Below, piece after piece: positions 54,885 through 64,000 of a stretch of DNA of 64,000 nt (the stretch's first letter is position 1; each line of letters opens with the position of its first letter). The stretch spans positions 56,589,849 through 56,653,848 of the forward strand of contig CP136062.1 of assembly GCA_032622095.1 (NCBI GenBank). The letters are read 5' to 3'. The notes beneath the pieces were generated by a model. That model searched no databases. It worked only from the letters and a program-made list of their open reading frames with translations, and had not been told where the DNA came from. A program made the position numbers and the translations under genes. Source of the DNA: Siphonodentalium dalli (lineage: Eukaryota > Mollusca > Scaphopoda > Gadilida > Siphonodentaliidae).

Positions 54885-57490
54885 TGTATTCGTACCATCA
54901 TCATGTCAAAACCATTGTTATGTAAACATTAATTTCACAGTGGACTTACGGATAAAAGTCCAATTATTTCAATTATTTAATAAAAACTTTGGACAAGGTC
55001 AAGGGATTGAAAAATAATCTGAAAATCATATTGTCACTAAAATATGTTAAATTACTAAACGATTAGTGATGTTTGTTAATAAATCATTGTAACAGTTTTG
55101 ATTACATAACAATGGTTTAAACACGCGGAATTTTATTATTGCAGAATTATTTTGAAGGATAAGACACACGTTTTACCAACATTTCATGATATTTAAAATG
55201 GATTTTCTCCAAATCTGTCAGGAATTTCTTTGTGAAATTTAGTAAAATGATTACTGTGAACTATTTAAGACCCATCGACCCATTGGGTATTATAACCTTA
55301 TTTCACTATTGTCAGGTACCAATAGATTCTGTAAAATCGATTTTTTTCTCCAAATGTGCAGTTTATAAGTCCATGTTTTTTTTAATGTTTTGTATTGGGA
55401 TGAAAACATGGATATCATAAACAAATTAGTTCTCAAAAATAAAAGAAGACAATTGGCTTTTACATAGATATGTATAAATCAATTTAGTGAGTTACACTAA
55501 GATTTTAATACACCTGGACCTTATCATATCTCCATGAAGATACATATATTTAAAAGATATATCAAGGTGTTCCTTTGTTCGTGATAGTATACTGGCTAAT
55601 TATTCACAGTTTAAAAGAAATGCTGCTATAGAATAGCTACATGTGACCAACACAGATCGAGATTTTAAGTTGTTTAGATCAGGCCATATAAGGCAAGAAA
55701 CGTGGTAAAAAAAAATTAGGGTATATAATTATTTTTGTTGCCAGCAACTTTACACAGACACTGCCGCCAGTATTGAATGATCCTGAACATGTCATGTGCT
55801 ACTGTTATCTCAGAAGAAACTATAGTTGACTGCACAGTGTGAACAATATTTTTGAATAGGTCTTCTATACATTTCAAGATCCATCAGCAACGTTAGTAAT
55901 CAAGTATAGAAATCACAATTTTGGTTCCATTGAGTTGGAATATTCATATGTAATGGTATGCATCACCTACATTGTGCAGTTCTGCTTATTTCTTATTAAA
56001 ATATGACTAGAATCCCAATTGTGATTTTTGGTGAAATTTTAAACCGCGTTTTGTAAAATCGAAATTTTGAGGGATCAGAAGGTCCTGGATCCACATGAAT
56101 GGCATATTTTATTGCTACAGTGAATAGATAAGGTGAACAATACAAAATAAAGTCACAATTCTCAACCAGTTGCAAACAGCAGAAACTGGTAGATAAGATT
56201 TTGGTGAAAAAACGTCAATTTGTCCTTTCCCGCAGTCATTTTGGTGGCAATCTTAGATAACGAGTTCCAATTTTACACTAAAAATGTGGCATTATATCTT
56301 AGCTTCACAAAAGTACATACATTTTTACTCATTTGACAAGATTTTATCAATATAATTAATAATTGCATCAACTGCCCTGTCTGAAAAACGGCGGTCGTGT
56401 TGGATGCCATCTTGATTGGTGCCTATACGGCCACTTTGTTCGTCTTAATGTTGATTAAAGTTCAGGGATATAATAAGGAAGGAAATGAGTTAGGTAAAGT
56501 TAAATCCCGAGTGGGTGCAGGTGTACCCATATCAGCTCCCTGACTAGCTAGACTCATTATGAAGATGAATATATATATTTGGATTTACATAGCAATGGTT
56601 TAAACACGCGGAATTTTGTTATTGCAGAAATATGTCCAAGGGTCATAGCACGTTTTACCAAAATTTCCTGGTTTTTCAAAACGGATTTTCTCAAAATCGG
56701 TTAATCTGTGAAATTTGGCACAAGCGATTATTTTGACAAAACATTTAAGAACAATCGACCCATTTGGTATATAAACTCATTTGATTTACTTTTGTGGCAT
56801 GAAAATTTCGCTGTTGTCAGGTACCAAGAATTTCTGTAAAATAGATTTGTTTTCAAATGTGTAGTTCATATATCCATGATATCATATTTGAAGACCACGA
56901 GGAGAGACCTAATTATTCTTAATTTGTGAAATTAATGATTATTTTCATTTAGAAAGGCAACTGATCATATATAATTTTCTATATTTGAGAGTTTTCATGT
57001 CATGTCTGTTGATCAATGAACATTTGGGCTGAGATGAGTAGTGGGTCATGGGTTCACGACCGGGTTATAGCTGACCACCATATCTCTTAGCACTGTTACC
57101 TTATTCCAGTCGATTGATAACCTGCTTGAATACATAGTAAAAAACTTAATTATCTAGCGGAAGTGTTTTATCAGCTACAACATGGTTGTTGAGTGTGATC
57201 TATATCAAATCACAACTAAGTTATCTAAAGTACGAACCAGAACAATTCCCTTATGTAGTTCGGGAAATTTAAGCGATTTGGGAGAGGACTTACAAAAAAG
57301 CCACAATAGGCTTGTTGTCTCACCCCTTTCCAATCACCCATAATCACCCATTAACTTTTTTGTAAAATATTCATCTTGTCAACCGTAGGGTTGTGTTGAT
57401 GAGGGGCAACAGCAGCCAGATACTTCAGACCGAACATGTGTTGAGATTGCACCGATAGTTTGACTTTCGGCCATTCGTTATAGTATATAT
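54885..57490. repeat. ~300-bp direct repeats flanking an inverted-repeat-element arm
   Basis: Similar segments at about 55098-55405 and 56577-56880 (shared AATGGTTTAAACACGCGGAATTTT-type start and TTGTCAGGTACCAA) enclose 1.2 kb that includes, at about 55915-56283, one arm of the long inverted-repeat element seen at 1043-3330. They could be degraded LTRs or a segmental duplication. No gene is seen in the rest. Confidence 0.5.
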
Positions 57491-57496
57491 AATACT

Positions 57497-58062
57497 AGCC
57501 GATGAGCCCGACGTTGTCCGGGCTATTCAAAACCCAAATTTCAAGTCGGTAGCTCTACGCAGCCCGACGTTGTCCGGGCTATTCAAAAACCAAATTTCAA
57601 GTCGATAGCTCTACCCGTTTCCGATATCTGGTCTGCGCATGCGCGAAGCTGGCGTCGCACGGGCTCGGCGACCCGATAAAATTCGTATCCGGGGCAAGAT
57701 ACATTCACATACCAAATTTCAAGTCGATAGCTCCACCCGTTTCCGAGATCTCGTCTGCGCATGCGCGAAGCTTGCGTCGCACGGGCTCGGCGACTCGATA
57801 AAATTCGTATCCGCGGCAAGATACATTCACATAGCAAATTTCAAGTAGATAGCTCAACCCGTTTCCGAGATATCGTCTGCGCATGCGCGAAGCGGGCATC
57901 GCACGGGCTCGCCAATACGACAACGACGACCGCCTGGTCAAACTACATACACGTACCAAGTTTCGTCCCGATCTGTCTAGAATCGTAGATTTGTATAAAT
58001 GACATACAGACATACAGACAAACATACATACAAACAGAGGTCTTAAAAATATATATGAGACT
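57497..58062 (+). mobile_element. pearl/HINE-like element with 122-bp core repeats, copy 1
   Basis: Left terminus ACTAGCCGATGAGCCCG, followed by a hairpin GCCC-GAC-GTT-GTC-C-GGGC that is duplicated here, then about 2.5 core repeats of 122 bp (each AAATTTCAAGTCGATAGCTC ... CATACC), then a right end with AATCGTAGATTTGTATAAATGAC, an ACAGACAGACA microsatellite and TCTTAAAAATATATA. Mollusc pearl elements, Drosophila mini-me and Helitron-derived HINEs have this layout. No protein is encoded; frames in the repeats are spurious. Confidence 0.7.
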
Positions 58063-58862
58063 AGCCGATGAGCCCGACGTTGTCCGGGCTATTCAAAAAC
58101 CAAATTTCAAGTCGATAGCTCTACCCAGCCCGACGTTGTCCGGACTATTAAAAAACCAAATTTCAAGTCGATAGCTCTATCCGTTTCCGAGATCTGGTCT
58201 GCGCATGCGCGAAGCTGGCGTCGCACGGGCTCGGCGACCCGATAAAATTCGTATCCGGGGCAAGATACATTCACATACCAAATTTCAAGTCGATAGCTCT
58301 ACCCGTTTCCGAGATCTGGTCTGCGCATGCGCGAAGCTGGCGTCGCAGGGACCGGCGACCCGATAAAATTCGTATCCGGGGCAAGATACATTCACATAGC
58401 AAATTTCAAGTCGATAGCTCCACCCGTTTCCGAGATCTGGTCTGCGCATGCGCAAAACTGGCGTCGCACGGGCTCGGCGACCCGATAAAATTCGTATTCG
58501 GGGCAATATACACTCACATAGCAAATTTCAAGTCGATAGCTCCACCCGTTTCCGAGATCTCGTCTGCGCATGCGCGAAGCTGGCGTCGCACGGGTTCGGC
58601 GACCCGATAAAATTCGTATCCGGGGCAAGATACATTCACATAGCAAATTTCAAGTCGATAGCTCCACCAGTTTCCGAGATCTGGTCTGCGCAGGGAGAAG
58701 GGAAGGGAGAAGCGGTGCTCGGAGCTTCTCCAAAACGCGACAACGACCGTATCCGTGGGATTTTACCCCTAGATAGGAAGTTTGGTCTCGATCGGTGGAG
58801 AATCGTAGATTTGTATAAATGACAGACAGACAAACAGATAGATTGTATCAAAATATATAAGA
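58063..58862 (+). mobile_element. pearl/HINE-like element with 122-bp core repeats, copy 2
   Basis: Same left terminus, directly after copy 1. About 4.5 core repeats follow, the last truncated into a different GGGAGAAGGGAAGGGAG-containing segment related to 35280-35340, then the same right end. A short TTGTATCAAAATATATAAGAGAGATATGTAAATTA-type unit is duplicated after it. Confidence 0.7.
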
Positions 58863-59046
58863 GAGATATGTAAATTAGATAGATTGTATCAAAATATATA
58901 AGAGAGATATGTAAATTATCTACACACCATTACTGGTGTTTGTCAAAGTTTAGTGGGGTATATCAATACTCATTCACGATCATATCATTGAGGTCCGGAG
59001 GATGTGGGTTATCTCTCGAATACAGATAAATATATAGGAGAGAAGA

Positions 59047-59797
59047 CTAGCCGATGAGCCCGACGTTGTTCGGGCTATTCAAAAACCAAATTTCAAGTCG
59101 ATAGCTCTACCCGTTTCCGAGATCTGGTCTGGGCATGCGCGAAGCTGGCGTCGCACGGGCTCGGCGACCCGATAAAATTCGTATCCGGGGCAAGATACAT
59201 TCACATACCAAATTTCAAGTCGATAGCTCCACCCGTTTTCGAGATCTCGTCTGCGCATGCGCGAAGCTGGCGTCGCACGGGCTCGGCGACCCGATAAAAT
59301 TCGTATCCGGGGCAAGATACATTCACATACCAAATTTCAAGTCGATAGCTCCACCCGTTTTCGAGATCTCGTCTGCGCATGCGCGAAGCTGGCGTCGCAC
59401 GGGCTCGGCGACCCGATAAAATTCGTATCCGGGGCAAGATACATTCACATACCAAATTTCAAGTCGTTAGCTCCACCCGTTTCCGAGATCTCGTCTGCGC
59501 ATGCGCGAAGCTGGCGTCGCACGGACTCGGCAACCCGATAAAATTCGCATCCTGGGCAAGATAGATTCACATAGCAAATTTCAAGTCGATAGCTCCACCC
59601 GTTTCCGAAATCTCGTCTGCGCATGCGCGAAGCGGGCGCCGCACGGACTCACCAATACGACAACGTCGACCGCCTGGTCAAACTACACACAGGTACCAAG
59701 TTTCGTCCCGATCGGTCGAGAATCGTAGATTTGTATAAATGACATACATACAGACAGACAGACAAACAAACAGAGGTCTTCAAAATATATATGAGAT
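59047..59797 (+). mobile_element. pearl/HINE-like element with 122-bp core repeats, copy 3
   Basis: Same left terminus, about 4.3 core repeats (AAATTTCAAGTCGATAGC at 59089, 59211, 59333, 59455, 59577) and the same right end with an ACAGACAGACAGACAAACA tract. Confidence 0.75.
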
Positions 59798-61105
59798 AAT
59801 TATGTCGTTTTAGATCGAGATTATATTCTCTTTCGTTTGTGACGTGGACTTGTCCATCTATTGGAAAACATGAGGGATTAGGTGGACAACTACAACTAGA
59901 GGGGTAGAAAGTGAGTATTTTAAATTGTGAATTTTGATCTTCGAGGTGTAATTGGAAACTAAATATTTGACCACCTCCCCTTGCCGAAAAGACCAATAAT
60001 CAGTGGCCTGAAAAAATGTTATCGGCCCCGATTGTGGTCCATAACAAGTTTTTTTCTGGACACAATTAGGTTTGGATTCCATTATAATACAACTGGTTTC
60101 ACACAGCTCTGATAATGACAAGTTTCACAAATTTTGTATGTAACGGGGGTTCCTTTGTTTCTATTGTAAATAAATAATAGACCGTAAAGATATATTATGT
60201 TCCATATGTAGGTCTATCCATGCAATATTGTCCGATGGTAGAATTGTTCATTTCTCGCAGGCGTTCTGTTTGTTCCATATGGACAGCTATTTACTATTAC
60301 TGTGTGGGCGTTATCATGCCTTGTCTGTTGTCCGAGCGATACCAATAATATATTTGAAGGCACAGAGAGTGGATAGGTGCGCAAAATTGCAAGTTATATT
60401 TTGCAAATCATGCATGAATATGTTTCTCAATTGTTGTCTATGTTACCGGATGGACAAATACTCTAAATAAAGCTCTAATGCTTTGTGAAATTAGGAGAAA
60501 AGACCAGCAGTTTGAAACTGGGTGAAAAGTAAGAGATTGAACTTTGTGCGAGGCATCAACTTATATGCGGGACTATATTTCTAAAATCTGTTTTGTTCAA
60601 AGGACACAAGCAATGTATAGTTCTTTCTTCGCTAATATGGCACAACAAGAATATTTGTTGTTTTCGAGAAATAAGCATCGGAAGCAAAAATCAGCAATTG
60701 TTATGAGTGTTTCGTTACCCATCACGTGAGTTTAGTTGCCCTGTACTCTACTGACACAAAACAACGTCACATTGTAATCCGCACCATTATCTTAGTAAAA
60801 AGTTACACATGTTTTTATAGATCCATTTGGGGGCATCTAGCTAGATTGTCCCCAGTGAAGTTATGTTGAACACAGCCAGACATACTGTCACGTGCCTACT
60901 TGTATGAGGAATATGCTTAATAATCAATCTCAACAAACTCCTGTTCAATGGTTGACACATCTGTTTTCGTGTCACCAAACCCTGAATCGACTCACCTACA
61001 TTGGAGCCGAAGTGTATCAGCACAAGGATCTACATTAGGATTATACTGACGAATGATATCTTCAGACGAGCTGACCACATAGTGAGTTCTGCCATTTTCC
61101 TGGCA
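59798..61105. other. intergenic, no gene seen
   Basis: Open frames up to about 80 codons without recognisable motifs. Confidence 0.4.
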
Positions 61106-61110
61106 TGAAA

Positions 61111-61462
61111 TTCAATTTCGTCATCAAATTTGGAATCAGCCGAGTCTCGCCTCTCTTTTGTTGCCATACTGCTTTTAGGCAGAGTATCTAATCCCACGGC
61201 TGCCACAAAGCTGTCACCTGATTACTTTTTTGAGCTCTAAGTTTACGAATGAATTTTCCGAGTAAATTTTGAAAGCAAACATGAGATTCAATTTCGTCAT
61301 CAAATTTGGAATCAGCCGAGTATCGCCTCTCTTTTGTTGACATACTGCTTTTAGGCAGAGTATCTAATCCCACGGCTGCCACAAATCTGTCACCTGCCTA
61401 CTTTTTGGAGCTCTAAGTTTTACGAATGAATTTGCCGAGTAAATTTTGAAAGCAAACGTGGA
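61111..61462. repeat. 176-bp tandem duplication
   Basis: Two copies, starting TTCAATTTCGTCATCAAATT at 61111 and 61287, with few differences. No gene in it. Confidence 0.9.
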
Positions 61463-62890
61463 ACAAATAATAATTATGGGTTCGTCAGATACCTTGCTGA
61501 GAACTCTGCTCTTGGTTGTGTGATTTAATGTGACCTTATTTGGAATGCAAGACTTTGGCATACCACAAGGATTGGCTAAATATTGGAGATGGATCAAACT
61601 ATGACTGAATTATTACCCATACCATACAAGTTAGTGAATTTCCCTACTCAAAATGTCCATACGGAATGAAAGGGCCACAGCACTCCCTAATTATAGATGC
61701 TCTCTTGACCACGTGTTTGATTTAAGTTAATTAGTTTGTGTAGTTGTAGTTGCTACTAATAATTGTAATTGGAAATTCTGTGCGACAAATTTATTAAACT
61801 GAGTGGACTCAAATTAGGTTGAATTTTTGTTGTCGTAAATTGGACATTTTTGTTTGATACAAAAATTATTGCGGCTAAATAATTGGAAGTGGTAAGACAA
61901 CCAAACAGGAGTGTGCCGTCCACTGACAGTTTAAGGGTGGAACCCGGTCAGATTGTAACTCGCAAACACTCTACCCCCAATTTGGTTTTGCGACTGACCA
62001 CTCGGCTACGTTACATAATTTATTGCACGCTAACAATTCACAACCGCCGGTTAGGTGTACCAGTTCGCCTGAATATATACTTATTCTGCATGGATTATGC
62101 ACCTAACTGAATTGGTCAGTTAAAGATTTTGGCGTTCCTAAAGAATCTCAACATGATATAATAGAAATCTGACTATCTCTCAATTTTCTAAACTCAAGTC
62201 TTTGCAGTCAGAAATTATAGAATTGCCATAACGACCTTTTATCATACACACTACAAGTTTCATTGACGTCGGTCAGCACTATATAATCCGTGTCGCAATC
62301 TATCTGACCAGTCTGGTATTATGACAATCGGGATTTCTGACCTTAAATCCTTCACCCTGCCAGGATTTCACCACATGGGCTAACTATTTAATTTATTACT
62401 TCCAGTTCTGAAATTTCGGGTTTAACAGCATTTTTTCTCTGTGGAGGAATCAGTAGTTTCAGGAACTCTAACTCTGTTACAACAAAAAATACCCTTAATC
62501 TCTAAATGAAACTATTCGCCTTCTATTGTCATTGTTTGAGTTGTTAATGAGAAGTTGCAATTGAGCATAAAATCTAACCCCAATAAACAGTCCACAGTGA
62601 TATCTGCAACTGTAACTCGAAGTGTTTCCCCAAACTCAAATAAGCATCATGCTTTAATATAAACCCCTATGTCTATCTCATTTGCTGTTAGCAATCTTTG
62701 AGTCATTTCTTCCAACGTAGGTTACAACTCTTGTATTCGTTCATAATACGTATCTAATCCATCCTATTATGGACATCCAATCCCATTCTCTCAGCTTGTC
62801 CACTAATATGTGACATATGTAAGGCATCCTTCCACATAAAGTGTCAAGATATAACGAACGCAGACTGTAAAACAATATATAAAAAGAATA
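61463..62890. other. intergenic, no gene seen
   Basis: No convincing ORF or repeat recognised. Confidence 0.4.
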
Positions 62891-63671
62891 TCGATATGTT
62901 GTGGCAATGCGTGAGTTGCAGAACAAACGAAGAGCAACATGGCGGAATATAAGCCCGTCTAAATACACTCGAAGATAAACTGGACAAATTTTTTTTGTTA
63001 TCATCGATAAACAAGAGAACCTAAAATGGGAGATTATGGAAATAATAGAAGTAAAGATCGATGCTAAAGTAAATGAACATTTTCAGGAAATGATGGAAAG
63101 AGAAAATAGAAAAACAAACATGACAATCACATACATTCCAGAAAGTTCAAAAATACAGCAACTAATTCTGAACCAAGGAAAAGGATCAGAGGATGACATA
63201 ACAAGTTTATTCCGATTAGGTAAGCAATTCGAGTCAAAATGTCGACCAGTGAAAGTGAAATCACAGGACACGAGAGACAAACTAATGAAAGCTCAGTGAA
63301 TTTCAATCTACAAAGTTCGGCTAAAAACTGATAAAATCTACTTCAATTAGGATTATACACAAAAAGAAATCTTTAAGGGACGAATTGAAAACGACCAGAG
63401 CAAATAACCCAAAGGAAAAGTGTACTATAAAGAACGGGAAAGTGGTTAATCTGAAACAAATAAGGAATTCCGAAAAATCTAATTGAAGGAAAGGGATCAA
63501 TACAAAAATAATAAATTCAATCCTGCACTGTTATACACAAATGCAGATAACCTTGTGAATAAATTACAAGAACTATCTATACTGCTCACTACAATTCAAC
63601 CAGCAGCCATATTGGTAACGGAAACATTACAAAAAAATTGCAGATATCCTGTTCAACAGAGCGAGATTCAG
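62891..63671 (+). pseudogene. LINE 5' part: ORF1 and start of endonuclease
   Basis: A frame at 63036-63299 has the RRM-like ORF1 pattern of CR1/L2-type LINEs (RENRKTNMTITYIPES, DDITSLFRLG, RPVKVKSQ, KLMKAQ). Upstream, a short WQCVSC word and an NTLEDKLDKF coiled segment in other frames look like its N-terminus. At 63483-63660 follows an apurinic endonuclease start (PALLYTNADNLVNKLQELS, AAILVTETLQ). Frames are broken by stops, and the copy is cut at 63672 by a MITE. Confidence 0.6.
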
Positions 63672-63675
63672 TTAA

Positions 63676-64000
63676 CCCTTTACCCAACAGAAGGGCCCTG
63701 TGCCAATGCATTCTCTTATATATGCGAGTCGACCATAGGTCGCCTCGCATATATAAGAGAATGCATTGGCTTAACACATTAAAAATTATAAAATTGTTAA
63801 AGAATGTAAGAAAAAATGGTAAAAAAAGATTTTTTTTAAGCCAATGCATTCTCTTATATATGCGAGGCGACCTATGGTCGACTCGCATATATAAGAGAAT
63901 GCATTGGCACAGGGTATAACTGTAACTATCACAATGTGGTCAAGGAGCCGGTTCCAATGATATCCATATTTGTATGGTTCTATTGAGACAGACCGAAGAT
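63676..64000 (-). mobile_element. piggyBac-like hairpin MITE, copy F, cut by window end
   Basis: Starts after TTAA (63672-63675) in the opposite orientation to copies A-E and runs off the window. Both hairpins are present. It is inserted into the LINE endonuclease region. Confidence 0.92.

Noticed and set aside
57497-57532. Hammerhead ribozyme at the ACTAGCCGATGAG terminus
   Set aside because: GATGAG followed by a GC stem resembles the core, but the required GAAA after the stem is missing (TATTC instead).
57583-59728. Open frames on both strands with repeated MREAGVARARRPDKIRIRG-type peptides
   Set aside because: They follow the 122-bp repeat period, change frame from unit to unit and lack any domain; repeat artefacts.

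Overview
The window is nuclear DNA of an animal, most likely a marine invertebrate; a mollusc or another lophotrochozoan is my guess, but nothing visible proves the phylum. The evidence is an AT-rich, gene-poor sequence packed with eukaryotic transposons (Ty3/gypsy LTR element, Ngaro/DIRS-type tyrosine-recombinase element, LINE fragments, TTAA-flanked and TA-flanked MITEs, pearl/HINE-like elements with tandem core repeats), a 3-kb minisatellite, and one split, secreted fibrinogen-domain gene of the kind that is expanded in invertebrates. No bacterial operon, CRISPR array, rRNA or convincing tRNA was seen.

Layout. 1-12.8 kb: low-complexity TG/CA-rich DNA inside and beside a long inverted-repeat element (1043-3330), intergenic DNA, a TTAA-flanked MITE (6842-7354), a 2.03-kb element with 80-bp terminal inverted repeats (8051-10080), a second TTAA-flanked MITE (10524-10978) and a diverged copy of a piggyBac-like hairpin MITE (about 11576-11946). 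12851-24858: a nearly complete 12.0-kb Ty3/gypsy retrotransposon with 341-bp LTRs that differ at 3 positions and a 4-bp target duplication GTTC. 25-30.8 kb: MITEs, a LINE reverse-transcriptase scrap and duplicated segments. 30788-33768: about 96 copies of a 31-bp minisatellite. 34.4-35.7 kb: a further interspersed element and a foldback element. 35845-46290: a 10.4-kb interval bounded by inverted arrays of seven 16-19-bp repeats and by an exact 8-bp direct repeat TGTATAGG; inside it sit two piggyBac-like MITEs, a palindrome and an Ngaro-type retrotransposon (minus strand). 46595-50150: a minus-strand host gene with a signal peptide plus PAN/Apple-like exon and a fibrinogen C-terminal exon. 50.4-64 kb: more MITEs, foldbacks, three elements with 122-bp core repeats, a 176-bp tandem duplication, and a LINE 5' part cut by a MITE at the right edge.

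Most striking system. The Ty3/gypsy element carries the usual Gag, CCHC nucleocapsid, protease, RT, RNase H and DD35E integrase, but adds three cargo domains: a ComEA-like helix-hairpin-helix at the Gag N-terminus, a PHD finger after the integrase GPY/F region, and, in the position where gypsy elements carry env, a long ORF with a C2H2-like finger, Pro/Gln repeats and a TatD-family metallo-nuclease with all expected metal ligands visible. Gag and protease are joined by a textbook -1 slippery heptamer (TTTAAAC). Splice-like signals in the leader and just before the TatD ORF suggest a subgenomic mRNA. This copy also has three in-frame stops and two further frame breaks, so it is probably a recent but damaged copy, unless some are recoding sites or assembly errors.
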